Shown here piece after piece: positions 18,266 to 27,347 of a stretch of DNA of 64,000 bases; the stretch's first letter is position 1; each line of letters starts with the position of its first letter. A program made the position numbers and the translations under genes. The stretch covers positions 1,367,361 through 1,431,360 of the forward strand of contig NZ_LJIX01000006.1 in NCBI RefSeq assembly GCF_001420595.1, given 5' to 3'. This stretch comes from Cytobacillus solani. GTDB lineage: Bacteria > Bacillota > Bacilli > Bacillales > Cytobacillaceae. Below the pieces are notes generated by a model, which did no database searches, was not told where the DNA came from, and saw only the letters and a program-made list of their open reading frames with translations.

Positions 18266-18293
18266 TATCCTATGTGCCTAATAAAAGAATGTG
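18266..18293 (-). promoter_or_regulatory. Sigma-K-type promoter of the gerP operon
   Basis: On the minus strand, CACA (18293-18290) fits the sigma-K -35 element mACm; 16 bases later CATAGGATA (18274-18266) fits CATA-N3-TA. gerP operons are known to be transcribed in the mother cell under sigma-K. Confidence 0.75.
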
Positions 18294-18400
18294 ATAATAA
18301 AGCCCAATAAAAGTTCAAGTGATGCTGAGAAAAACTAGACAAGATAAAGAGCAATCACCTATGATAAGTTAAATGGCAATATTTAGAAAAGGGGGATTTG

Positions 18401-19588
18401 ATGAATCAATCATTACATTCAATTTCTGAACAGGAAAGAATTATTTCGTTGGATATTATGAGAGGCTTTGCGATTTTGGGGATTTTTCTTGTTAATATGC
18501 TAACATTTCACTCTCCGTTCCCTAATTTTGATCCATATGAATGGTGGAGCGGTACTGCAGACCAGGCAATATATACGTTTATTGATATTTTTGTACAGGC
18601 AAGCTTTTATACGCTTTTTTCACTATTGTTCGGCTATGGCCTAGTTATTATGTGGGAAAGGTCGAAAATACGGGGGAGTACGTTCGGGTTGATTGGGGTT
18701 AGAAGATTATCCTTCTTGCTAATGATTGGGATTCTACATGCATTGTTTATTTGGCATGGGGATATTTTAATCACTTATGCTGTCATGGGATTCCTCTTTC
18801 TCCTATTTATTCGCATGAAGGGACGTAATTTAATAATAACGGGGGTCCTGTTATATATTATTCCTAATCTGCTTGTCTCTCTTTTATTATTTGTTAGCTT
18901 ATTAGTTGCGCCCGCAGAGGAAATCACAATTTACGACCCAGAACAGGCAGAAATGACCTTGCAAGTCTATCAAAATGGCAGCTTTGCTGAAATTATGATT
19001 CAGAGAATGAGTGACTGGTATGAAACGAATAATCTTGCAAACGCACCTTTTATGCTTATTTCTATCTTTCCATTATTTTTAATAGGTGGTGGTGCTGCCA
19101 AACTAAAATGGCTAGAAAAGCCTAAAGAACATAAAAAATTTCTAACATTGCTAGCTAGTTTGTCATTACTAATCGGGATCATTTTCAAGCTCCTTCCTTA
19201 TATCTTGGGAAAGAATTTTGCAACAGAGTATGTGCAAGATATCTTTGGGGGACCGCTGCTCGCAATAGGCTACGGAGTGGCAATTGCATTAGCAATTGAG
19301 AAAACAGTTTTTTATAAGATCCTTTCTCCTTTATCTTTCGTAGGAAAATTATCAATGAGCAACTATTTGTTTCAATCTATTGTATCAACCTTGATCTTCT
19401 ATAATTACGGGCTTGGCTTGTATGGGAAAGTTACTGTTGTGACAGGTACAGTGATGGTTGTGCTTATTTATATTCTTCAAATCGCAGTCAGCCGCTTTTG
19501 GATTAGCCGCTTTTATTATGGTCCGGTGGAATGGTTATGGAGAAGCTTTACCTATTTCAACTGGCCGAAATGGAAGCGGGAAAACTGA
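18401..19588 (+). CDS. DUF418 domain membrane protein (YeiB-like)
   Basis: A 395-residue multi-pass membrane protein. The N-terminal EERIISLDIMRGFAILGIFLVNM type segment and the C-terminal GKLSMSNYLFQSIVSTLIFYNYGLGLYG with WxxxFxxGPxEWLWR are hallmarks of the DUF418 family, whose transport or signalling role is unproven. About ten helices are visible. ATG 18401 follows AAAGGGGGATTTG; the TTG just ahead is not needed. It is not part of the B. subtilis gerP-yisK neighbourhood as I remember it. Confidence 0.85.
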   Translation: MNQSLHSISEQERIISLDIMRGFAILGIFLVNMLTFHSPFPNFDPYEWWSGTADQAIYTFIDIFVQASFYTLFSLLFGYGLVIMWERSKIRGSTFGLIGVRRLSFLLMIGILHALFIWHGDILITYAVMGFLFLLFIRMKGRNLIITGVLLYIIPNLLVSLLLFVSLLVAPAEEITIYDPEQAEMTLQVYQNGSFAEIMIQRMSDWYETNNLANAPFMLISIFPLFLIGGGAAKLKWLEKPKEHKKFLTLLASLSLLIGIIFKLLPYILGKNFATEYVQDIFGGPLLAIGYGVAIALAIEKTVFYKILSPLSFVGKLSMSNYLFQSIVSTLIFYNYGLGLYGKVTVVTGTVMVVLIYILQIAVSRFWISRFYYGPVEWLWRSFTYFNWPKWKREN

Positions 19589-19642
19589 ACGATACATGAT
19601 AAAATAAAATTGAATCAATTATCTGATAAATGAGGTGTTCAA

Positions 19643-20548
19643 ATGAAGTTTGTGACAGCAGAATTAGATGGAGAAGTATTTGTAGGGCTAGTTAGCGGGG
19701 ATGCAAGAAGAATTCTGCCACTAGGCAAAGCAGCAGAAAAGAAAGATGGAAAGAATGATGTTCCACCTACCATGCAGGAATGCATTGCCTTAGGAGATTC
19801 TTTTATTCAAAAGGTTAGTAGCTTACAAGCTTGGGCTGAGAATGGAGAAGCAGATGAACTATTCATCTCGTTAGATTCTGTTAAACTTTTGGCACCAATC
19901 CCTAAGCCATCTAAAAATATATTTTGTATAGGCAAAAATTATGCGGAACATGCGATTGAAATGGGCAGTAAGGATGATATACCTGAGCATATCCTGGTTT
20001 TTACAAAGGCACCTACGACAGTAATTGGACATAAAGAAACCGTACTAAATCATCAGCACATAACTAAGCAGCTAGATTATGAGGGAGAACTGGCTATTAT
20101 TATTGGTAAGAAGGGACGAGGAATCAGTAAAGAAAAAGCGCTTGAATATGTCTTCGGCTATACGATTTTAAACGACATTACTGCAAGGGACTTACAATTC
20201 CGTCATAAGCAATTCTTTATTGGCAAAAGCTTGGATACTACCTGTCCGATGGGTCCGTGGATTGTTCACTCTTCAAACATAGAAAATCCGAATAAGCTAG
20301 ATATACAGACAATGGTAAACGGAGAGACAAGACAAAAATCCAATACTGAAAACTTTATATTCCCAATCGAAGAGATCATCTCTGTACTATCCCAGGGAAT
20401 GACGCTTGAACCTGGAGATATCATTACAACTGGTACACCAGCGGGAGTAGGCAAAGGCTTCAAACCACCTCGTTTCCTGCAGCCAGGAGATGCGATAGAA
20501 ATCACGGTTGAAAAGCTTGGAACTTTATATAATAAAATTGAACTTTAA
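19643..20548 (+). CDS. yisK: YisK, fumarylacetoacetate hydrolase family protein
   Basis: A 301-residue protein with an N-terminal YisK-type domain and a C-terminal FAH fold: PIPKPSKNIFCIGKNYAEHA, LDYEGELAIIIGKKGRG, NDITARDLQFRHKQFFIGKS and TGTPAGVGKGF. The acidic residues of YEGE and ARD bind the divalent metal. B. subtilis YisK has oxaloacetate decarboxylase activity and interacts with the cell-shape protein Mbl; the same activity is inferred here. GAGGTGTTCAA precedes the ATG. yisL follows on the same strand. Confidence 0.92.
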   Translation: MKFVTAELDGEVFVGLVSGDARRILPLGKAAEKKDGKNDVPPTMQECIALGDSFIQKVSSLQAWAENGEADELFISLDSVKLLAPIPKPSKNIFCIGKNYAEHAIEMGSKDDIPEHILVFTKAPTTVIGHKETVLNHQHITKQLDYEGELAIIIGKKGRGISKEKALEYVFGYTILNDITARDLQFRHKQFFIGKSLDTTCPMGPWIVHSSNIENPNKLDIQTMVNGETRQKSNTENFIFPIEEIISVLSQGMTLEPGDIITTGTPAGVGKGFKPPRFLQPGDAIEITVEKLGTLYNKIEL

Positions 20549-20632
20549 TCAAACGCCCTAAACCTTAAATTTATGCTTTTTAAGTGTGAATATGGTATGA
20601 TGTAATCGATTTTAGTTAAGGAGGACTTTAAG

Positions 20633-20980
20633 ATGATACATGCACACATAACAACTTGGGCTTTAACACTGATATTATTCTTCGTTGCTCTTGGATTACA
20701 TAAAAGCGGGAAGGCAAGAGGCTTGAAAGTCGTACAAATGATTTTGAGACTCTTCTATTTATTAACAATTGGTACAGGCATTTGGATATTAAGCAGCATT
20801 AATATTGATATGATGTACGTAATTAAATCTATAGTCGGCATAATAGTAATTGCTGCGATCGAAATGATTATCGTAGGGTTAGTAAAAGGCAAGAGTACGG
20901 CAGTTTATTGGATTTTATTTATTATTTCTCTCGCTCTAGTTTTATATTTAGGCTTCATTAAGCTTCCATTAACTTTTTAA
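20633..20980 (+). CDS. yisL: YisL family (DUF1516) membrane protein
   Basis: A 115-residue protein with four membrane helices, starting MIHAHITTWALTLILFFVA and ending IKLPLTF. This is the YisL/DUF1516 family of unknown function found next to yisK in Bacillus. A strong AAGGAGGACTTTAAG ribosome site precedes the ATG. A terminator follows. Confidence 0.9.
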   Translation: MIHAHITTWALTLILFFVALGLHKSGKARGLKVVQMILRLFYLLTIGTGIWILSSINIDMMYVIKSIVGIIVIAAIEMIIVGLVKGKSTAVYWILFIISLALVLYLGFIKLPLTF

Positions 20981-21008
20981 AAAGAGTACGAACATGTTAA
21001 GGTTTTTT

Positions 21009-21043
21009 GAAAAAGCTGTCGAAAAGACAGCTTTTTCGTTTTT
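21009..21043 (+). terminator. Terminator of yisL
   Basis: AAAAAGCTGTC/GACAGCTTTTT stem, GAAAA loop, then CGTTTTTTT. Confidence 0.88.
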
Positions 21044-21130
21044 TTGTCATCCCATAATAGTGATATTTATGTTATTTTTAACATAAGAGAATTGTGAAAA
21101 AATTAAACTTTAACTATGGTGGTTCTTCTA

Positions 21131-24052
21131 ATGGCTAAAACAATTACTTGTTTATATGAAAATCATGAGCAGCTAGATCATTTTATCCAATATCATGAGC
21201 TCTGTGAATATCCAAATCTTCTTATCCAAGTTTTTTCAAGTAAAATAGATCGGTCTTTTCTTCTTCAGCTGCAAACGGAGTTCAGAAGTATACTACCATT
21301 TGCAACGGTAATCGGCTGTACAGGTGCAGGAGGAATTATCGACGGTCAAATGATGGAAAATAAAGCGGTCATTTCTTTTACCATTTTTGAAAAGACAGAA
21401 CTAAAATCCGTTTTGCTTCATCAAAATGATTATGAAAATAGTTTTGAAATGGGGAAGGATTTCGCCCAAAAGTTAGTGGATTTTGATACGAAAGCGATGC
21501 TTATTTTCCCAGTTGGAGCGAATGTAGATGCTCAAAAATTGTTGAACGGTCTTTATGAAGGAAACCCTGAATTAGTTGTAGCTGGTGGATTGGCTGGCGG
21601 TAATGAAAGATCGATAGAATCCTATGCTTTTACAGGGGAAGAATTAACCACTCAAGGGGCAGTAGCGGTTGCACTTCAAAGTGACCAGCTCGTTGCCCAA
21701 GCTTATAGTAATTATAAATGGCAGGAAATAGGGAAGTCCTTTGCAATTACGAAGGCAAAAGGTACGAATATTTACTCAATCGACCATAAGAAACCTATAC
21801 AAATTTTAAAGCAATATTTAGGAAAAGGCTTTGTTGATGATCTTCCTGATTCAGGGAATGAATTTCCGTTTATTATGAAAGATAAGGGAGAAAAGGTCCC
21901 ACTATTTATATTAGATATATTGAAAAATGGAGCTATTCGAGTGAATCGGGAAATAAGGGAAGGGGCAGAAATCACCTTTGCTTACCCAGATATTGAGGGA
22001 ATTGTTGGAAGCTCGCTAGAAAATATGAAGCAGCTGGCAAAAAAACAAGTGGATACGATTTTTGTTTATGATTGTATGGCCCGAAAGCGATTTGCCCCTG
22101 ACTTTACAGAAAAGGAATTAGGCATGCTTCAAAGCATTTCCTCTACTAATGGTTTTTTTGCTTATGGAGAGTTAGCTGGAGGAAATACAAAATCACCGCA
22201 GTTATTAGGGCATGCATTAACGTATCTAGCTCTATCGGAAAATAGTCAACAAAAACAAATAAATCGTAAACTGACATTTAAATACACGACCCCAGCTTAT
22301 TTAAAAAATGTTACGGCACTGACTCATTTAATGCAGGCATCACATAATGATTTCTATCTTCTAAATGAAAGCTTAAAGGTATCAGAGCAGTACTATGAAT
22401 CACTTTTTAATACGAATACAGATCTTGTATTTTCAACAGATTTAAATGGCCAAATTAAAAATGTGAATCCTGCTTTTGAGAAAGCCTTTGGATACAGCAA
22501 GGCTGAAATAATTGGAAAATCTGCTATGAAACTCATTAAAAGTGAGGATGTACCGAGAGTAAGAATGCATTTTTCTAAAGCTCTGAAAGGAAAAGAGCAG
22601 TATTACAATGTGAATATACAGTCAAGTTCTGGAGAAACCAACCTATTTCAAATAAAGAATATCCCCATCATAGTGAATGATGAATGTGTGGGGATATATG
22701 GGATTGGCAGAAATATTACAGAACAAAAAAAAATCGAAGATAAGATAACAGAGCTAGCCTACTATGACCATGATACTGGACTCCCTAATCGGGTAAAGTT
22801 TACAGAGCAACTGGAGAATATGCTTTCTCGAGCAAAAAAGAAAAAGCGAATGCTTGCGGTTCTTTCCATTGATATTGACCGTTTTAAACTAATCAATGAC
22901 AGCCTCGGACATTTTGCTGGTGATATGGTTTTAAAGGAATTAGCTTATCGCATTGAAAAAGCACTTCCGAATGGTTCTTATCTTGGCAGATTTGGCGGTG
23001 ATAAATTTACTGTTGTTCTATCAAAAGATGTAAATGTAGAGGAAGTAATGAAAGCTTCCAAAATGATTCTTCAGGATATATCAAATCCTGTGGAACATAA
23101 AGGACAAGATTTCTATGTCACTGCCAGTATTGGTGTAAGCCTTTATCCAGAGGATGGGCAGGATGAACATTCCCTCTTGAAAAATGCGGACATTGCTACA
23201 AATCGATCGAAGAATCAAGGTGGCAACCGGATTACATTCTTCTCAAATGAAATGAATGACCAAGCGATCACAAGGCTTGAATTGGAAAGTTATTTAAGAA
23301 GAGCACTACAAAAGAAGGAATTTTATTTAATGTATCAGCCTTTAATTGATTTAGAGACAGGAGAAATATTTGGGAGTGAGGCGTTGATCCGCTGGAACCA
23401 TCCTAAATTAGGTCTTGTTTCTCCAGCAGATTTCATTCCATTGGCTGAAGAAACAGGATTAATAGAAGAGATTGGCAGTTGGGTGCTAAGAACAGCCTGT
23501 ATGCAAAATAAAAAATGGCAGCTGCTTGGATATGATAGCATATCTGTATCTGTGAATGTTTCCGCTTTTCAATTCCAGCAGCCCGGGTTTTTGAAGGAAG
23601 TAAAAAGAGCATTAAATGATTCGAAATTAGAGCCGCACTATCTAACATTGGAATTAACAGAAAGTACCATGCTGAAGAATGTTGATTACAGCATCGATAC
23701 GATGAGGTCACTGCAAAAGCTTGGTGTGAAGGTGTCTATAGATGATTTTGGTACGGGGTATTCTTCGTTAAGTTACCTGAAGAATTTACCTATTAATACT
23801 TTGAAGATTGACCGTTCGTTCATAAATAATCTTCGTATCAATACGTCTGACATTGCGATCGTTAAAGCTATTATTACAATGGGGCATGGGTTAGCAGTTA
23901 AGGTTCTAGCAGAAGGAGTAGAAACGAAAGAACAAATTGAGCTTCTGAAGGAATTAAAATGCCATTACGCACAAGGCTTCTACATTCATAAGCCACTGCT
24001 GATAACGGATTTTGAAAAAGGCTTAAAAGATTCAGCGATACTGGAAAATTAA
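21131..24052 (+). CDS. FIST-PAS-GGDEF-EAL signalling protein
   Basis: A 973-residue soluble protein with four modules: FIST N and C domains (about residues 1-380, small-ligand sensing), a PAS domain (~410-535), a GGDEF domain (~545-705) and an EAL domain (~715-960). The EAL domain keeps E750-A-L, VNVSAFQFQQ, ELTES, DDFGTGYSS, KIDRSF, AEGVET and QGFYIHKP, so it should hydrolyse c-di-GMP. The GGDEF signature reads GGDKF (622-626, E to K) and no RxxD inhibitory site is visible, so cyclase activity is doubtful. Start: ATG 21131 behind GGTGG; ATG 21116 is in frame but lacks a ribosome site. Single gene with its own terminator. Confidence 0.92.
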   Translation: MAKTITCLYENHEQLDHFIQYHELCEYPNLLIQVFSSKIDRSFLLQLQTEFRSILPFATVIGCTGAGGIIDGQMMENKAVISFTIFEKTELKSVLLHQNDYENSFEMGKDFAQKLVDFDTKAMLIFPVGANVDAQKLLNGLYEGNPELVVAGGLAGGNERSIESYAFTGEELTTQGAVAVALQSDQLVAQAYSNYKWQEIGKSFAITKAKGTNIYSIDHKKPIQILKQYLGKGFVDDLPDSGNEFPFIMKDKGEKVPLFILDILKNGAIRVNREIREGAEITFAYPDIEGIVGSSLENMKQLAKKQVDTIFVYDCMARKRFAPDFTEKELGMLQSISSTNGFFAYGELAGGNTKSPQLLGHALTYLALSENSQQKQINRKLTFKYTTPAYLKNVTALTHLMQASHNDFYLLNESLKVSEQYYESLFNTNTDLVFSTDLNGQIKNVNPAFEKAFGYSKAEIIGKSAMKLIKSEDVPRVRMHFSKALKGKEQYYNVNIQSSSGETNLFQIKNIPIIVNDECVGIYGIGRNITEQKKIEDKITELAYYDHDTGLPNRVKFTEQLENMLSRAKKKKRMLAVLSIDIDRFKLINDSLGHFAGDMVLKELAYRIEKALPNGSYLGRFGGDKFTVVLSKDVNVEEVMKASKMILQDISNPVEHKGQDFYVTASIGVSLYPEDGQDEHSLLKNADIATNRSKNQGGNRITFFSNEMNDQAITRLELESYLRRALQKKEFYLMYQPLIDLETGEIFGSEALIRWNHPKLGLVSPADFIPLAEETGLIEEIGSWVLRTACMQNKKWQLLGYDSISVSVNVSAFQFQQPGFLKEVKRALNDSKLEPHYLTLELTESTMLKNVDYSIDTMRSLQKLGVKVSIDDFGTGYSSLSYLKNLPINTLKIDRSFINNLRINTSDIAIVKAIITMGHGLAVKVLAEGVETKEQIELLKELKCHYAQGFYIHKPLLITDFEKGLKDSAILEN

Positions 24053-24058
24053 ATAAAT

Positions 24059-24095
24059 GAAAAAGGGTTCAGTCAAGCAGAACCCTTTTTTATTT
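24059..24095 (+). terminator. Terminator of the FIST-PAS-GGDEF-EAL gene
   Basis: AAAAAGGGTTC/GAACCCTTTTT stem with 9-base loop and a T-run. Confidence 0.88.
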
Positions 24096-24157
24096 AGTCT
24101 CTTTTCTATAATGATATATACTTAAAATAAGTTTGTAGAATTAAAAACAATTTACTT

Positions 24158-24721
24158 TTAAGAAGATATTTTCTCAATAACCATTCTTTTCCCACTGTTT
24201 AAGGTGAATTCGAACCGATCGTTCGTTTTTTCAAAATAACTAAAGTGATGCTGGATATTGCAGATCTGTTCTTGATTATCAAAAACAATAAAGTTCACGC
24301 CGCTTTTTCTTTCAGAGGTGGATAGAAAATTTAATTGATTGTAGCAATAAATACAATCGTAAATAGAAAATTTCATGGAATTTAACGTTGTGATAAATTG
24401 GAAGAACGCATCATCGTTTATTTCCTCTAGCAGTTTTTCTAATGAGAACACAAGCAGTTTGCGAATACGAATTATATCCTTATCTTTGAGAATCAATACC
24501 TCATCAGGTGAAGTGATTTTTCCTTCTTCAAATAGAACGCCTTTTTTCCAGCGTTTCATTCGGTATACTTCCATTTCCTGATGAAGGAATTCATCTAATA
24601 ATGCTGCCTCTTCCGTTTCTTTATCAAAGAACACCCACTGATCATTAATAAATTCAATTGTCCCTACAGTAAATGCTCGAGTTTGATACTCTATCAGTTT
24701 TGTACGCTGCTGTCTATTCAT
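24158..24721 (-). CDS. DUF2777 family protein (YisN-like)
   Basis: A 187-residue soluble protein starting MNRQQRTKLIEYQTRAFTVG, with a FSIYDCIYCYNQLNFLS segment and a C-terminal beta-rich part (FEFTLNSGKRMVIEKISS). Sequence style and position after yisK-yisL fit the YisN/DUF2777 family, which has no known function. GGAGGTCTTTT precedes the ATG. It is divergent from the amylase-like gene across about 300 AT-rich bases in which I see no further gene. Confidence 0.7.
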   Translation of the reverse strand: MNRQQRTKLIEYQTRAFTVGTIEFINDQWVFFDKETEEAALLDEFLHQEMEVYRMKRWKKGVLFEEGKITSPDEVLILKDKDIIRIRKLLVFSLEKLLEEINDDAFFQFITTLNSMKFSIYDCIYCYNQLNFLSTSERKSGVNFIVFDNQEQICNIQHHFSYFEKTNDRFEFTLNSGKRMVIEKISS

Positions 24722-25018
24722 AAAAGACCTCCATTTGTATCCTTCACCATTCTTTTTAGACAGTTTCCATTCTTTTTATAACATTTGCGAGATAAATACC
24801 TATTTTTAATAGAGCTCCCTATAGCAGGATATTCTTTTTGCCGATATTCTGATACAAAATGAGAATAGGCATTTGATCCAACATTTGTATTTTTTTGAGT
24901 TACAAATGGAGACTTTGTTTGACGATATGGAGAGAAAAGGCTACTCTTAAAGAGTTGTGATCATATGTCTAAGCAAATAGAGGAAGCTTTGATATTGAAG
25001 GAGTTGAAGGAGAGAAAG

Positions 25019-26518
25019 ATGAAAAAAAGAGTGTGGACTCTCATCTTCATTCCGTTTCTTCTTTTTTATGCCCTCCCTACAGGAGCAGCTGAAAAGGAAG
25101 ATCGTAAATGGCAAGATGAAACAATGTATGATGTAATGGTAGATCGCTTTAATAACGGCGATAACAAAAATGATTATGAGGTAAATGTTCAAGACCCTAA
25201 AGCTTTTCATGGCGGGGATTTCTTGGGGATTATTAACAAGCTGGATTATATTAAAGATATGGGCTTTACTGCCATTCGGTTAAACTCCATTTTTGATAAT
25301 GAAGAGAATGGCTATCATGGGAAATGGATTCAAGACTTCTATAAGACCGAAGAACATTACGGCACTATGGATGAATTTAAGAAGCTAGTGAAAGAAGCTC
25401 ATAAAAGAGAAATGAAGGTTGTCTTAAATTTTGAATTGAACCAAGTTGGGCCAAACCACCCTTGGCAAACAGAAGCTGACAAGAAGGATTGGTTTCGTGA
25501 GCAAAAAGAGGATGGACTTCTTTCCTTGAATCAGGATAATCAGGAAGTAAAGAATTACTTAATAGATGCCGCAAAATGGTGGATAAAAGAATCAAATATT
25601 GATGGGTATTATTTAGAACGTGCAGATCTTGCATCAGAAAGATTTATGAAAGAATTTGTTAAAGAAATTAAAGGGGCTAAGGATCATTTCTATCTGCTTG
25701 GAGAAGTTAAATCTGATGATCCTGCGACCATTGCAAATTTTCAGGAAATGGGCATCGATGGTCTAATTGATTACCCGCTTTCTGAAAATATAAGGCCAAT
25801 TTTTGATGAGGTTGACAATTCATTAAGTGAGCTCATTACAAATAAGGAAAAATTAATGGCTGTTTACCCAGATCCATACTTAATGGGAAGTGTAATGGAT
25901 ACGGATGATATGATTCGCTTTACTCATAATACAGTTACGAAAAATCAGCATCCTGGACCACGGTGGAAGCTTGCCCTTACTTATCTTTATACGACCCCAG
26001 GGATTCCTATTGTTTATTATGGCAGTGAAATTGCATTAGAAGGCGGAGAAGGGGAAGCAAATCATAGGCAAATGGATTTTCGTACAGATAAGGAGCTAAT
26101 TGATTACATCACAAAGCTTGGAGAACTGCGCGAAAAATATCCAAGCCTTACAAGGGGATCATTGGAACTTTTAGCAGAGGAAAATGAACTTTCTGTTTAT
26201 AAACGGACCTATGAAGGTGAAACGACAGTCATTGCCATCAATAACTCATCTTCGTCGCAAGATATTACCATCCCGAGTGAGCTACTGGAGGATAATAAAG
26301 AGTTAAGAGGCCTCCTTTCTGATGATCAGGTTAAAAGCAGTGAAAAAGGCTATACGCTATTCTTAGATCGTGAAGAGGCTGAGGTGTATATATTAGCTGA
26401 AAAGTCTGGGTTAAATATTCCCTATGTCATTGCAACAGTTGTTGTGTATGGAGCGTTTTTAACTTTTATCATTCTGGCTTGGAGAAGATCTAAGAAAAAA
26501 AGAGCAAAACAGGATTAA
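25019..26518 (+). CDS. Membrane-anchored GH13 alpha-amylase-like protein with altered catalytic motifs
   Basis: A 499-residue protein with a signal peptide (residues 1-~23), a GH13 barrel beginning at YDVMVDRFNNGD, and a C-terminal membrane helix (~470-488) with a basic tail. The fold is clear (HGGDF, TTPGIPIVYYG, RQMDF), but the GH13 motifs deviate: motif I reads NFELNQ (137-142; usual D-x-x-x-N-H), motif II YYLER (197-201; usual R-x-D gives Y198 and E200), motif IV MDTDD (usual NHD), while E229 remains. Hydrolysis is doubtful; glycan binding is possible. Start 25019 has AAGGAGAGAAAG; an in-frame ATG at 24965 would place 18 charged residues before the signal peptide. It ends at a bidirectional terminator. 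Confidence 0.85.
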   Translation: MKKRVWTLIFIPFLLFYALPTGAAEKEDRKWQDETMYDVMVDRFNNGDNKNDYEVNVQDPKAFHGGDFLGIINKLDYIKDMGFTAIRLNSIFDNEENGYHGKWIQDFYKTEEHYGTMDEFKKLVKEAHKREMKVVLNFELNQVGPNHPWQTEADKKDWFREQKEDGLLSLNQDNQEVKNYLIDAAKWWIKESNIDGYYLERADLASERFMKEFVKEIKGAKDHFYLLGEVKSDDPATIANFQEMGIDGLIDYPLSENIRPIFDEVDNSLSELITNKEKLMAVYPDPYLMGSVMDTDDMIRFTHNTVTKNQHPGPRWKLALTYLYTTPGIPIVYYGSEIALEGGEGEANHRQMDFRTDKELIDYITKLGELREKYPSLTRGSLELLAEENELSVYKRTYEGETTVIAINNSSSSQDITIPSELLEDNKELRGLLSDDQVKSSEKGYTLFLDREEAEVYILAEKSGLNIPYVIATVVVYGAFLTFIILAWRRSKKKRAKQD

Positions 26519-26524
26519 AATTAG

Positions 26525-26571
26525 AAAAACACACTTGATTTCATAATGAAAAATTCAAGTGTGTTTTTTGT
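26525..26571. terminator. Bidirectional terminator between the amylase-like gene and the DsrE gene
   Basis: AAAAACACACTTGA/TTCAAGTGTGTTTTTT stem flanked by A and T runs on the two sides. Confidence 0.85.
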
Positions 26572-26576
26572 GCATA

Positions 26577-26918
26577 TTAAGAAATAGTTAGTACTTCATA
26601 TTTTGAGGCCAGATCAATGAAAGAAGGCATCCCGCTAATTTTCCCTGCAACAAGATTTTCTTCAACTTTGTAATAATCAACACAAGTTTTGCATGCTAGC
26701 ACTTCGACACCTTTATCTTCGAGCTCCTTAAGGTGGACTGAAACAAATGAGTGATCAGTTAAGGTAAATACTCCACGATTCATACAAAAAATGGCTGCAG
26801 GCAGATCTTCTCTTTGTTTAAGTAACGTAAAGAAGGTTTCAAGCACGCTTTCACCGAGTTCTTTATCACCTGTGCCAAGCTGATCTGAGCTAACAAGGAT
26901 TACTTTATTTTTCATCAT
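26577..26918 (-). CDS. DsrE/YedF-like sulphur-relay family protein
   Basis: A 113-residue protein with the DsrE fold: KVILVSSDQLGTGDKELGE at the N-terminus, AIFCMNRGVFTLT in the middle and EVLACKTCVDYYKV near residues 72-85. C45, C76 and C79 are visible; the last two form a C-x-x-C that could carry persulphide, as in sulphur-relay proteins. It starts one base after the stop of yitW on the same strand, so the two are cotranscribed; with a DUF59 iron-sulphur factor upstream, a role in sulphur or Fe-S handling is inferred. Confidence 0.82.
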   Translation of the reverse strand: MMKNKVILVSSDQLGTGDKELGESVLETFFTLLKQREDLPAAIFCMNRGVFTLTDHSFVSVHLKELEDKGVEVLACKTCVDYYKVEENLVAGKISGMPSFIDLASKYEVLTIS

Positions 26919-26919
26919 A

Positions 26920-27228
26920 TTACCTAATCCCTAAGGCGATTTTGGCATACCTAGACATTTTATCCTTTGTCCAAGGAGGATTCCAAACAATATTTACTTC
27001 TGTTTCCTTTACTTCTGGTATATCAGTTAATGCACTTTTGACATTGTCAACAATCGTACCCGCAAGCGGACAGCCCATTGAAGTTAATGTCATATCAATG
27101 GTAGTTTTTCCTTCTTCATCCATTTTTACATCATAAACTAATCCGAGATTGACAATATCAATGCCAATTTCAGGATCGACAACAAGCTCTAGTGCACTCA
27201 TAATACTGTCCTTTAAATCCTGATCCAA
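26920..27228 (-). CDS. yitW: YitW, MIP18/DUF59 iron-sulphur assembly factor
   Basis: A 102-residue protein with the DUF59 pattern VVDPEIGIDIVNLGLVYDV (residues 16-34), DMTLTSMGCPLAG with the reactive C53, and VNIVWNPPWTKDKMS near the C-terminus. SufT/YitW-type proteins help mature Fe-S enzymes. GAAGGAGATGTTTTCA precedes the start. It heads a two-gene unit with the DsrE protein. Confidence 0.92.
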   Translation of the reverse strand: MDQDLKDSIMSALELVVDPEIGIDIVNLGLVYDVKMDEEGKTTIDMTLTSMGCPLAGTIVDNVKSALTDIPEVKETEVNIVWNPPWTKDKMSRYAKIALGIR

Positions 27229-27347
27229 TTGAAAACATCTCCTTCTTCTTTGTGCTTATTTTTATCATAACAAAAATATGGGCGATAATGAATTAAAGTT
27301 GTTTTATCGCAGATTAACGGGTTGCCCCCACTGATCGAAGTTTCACT

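Noticed and set aside
24722-25018. Additional gene in the gap before the amylase-like gene
   Set aside because: The only in-frame extension (from 24965) lacks a ribosome site and would put charged residues ahead of a signal peptide.
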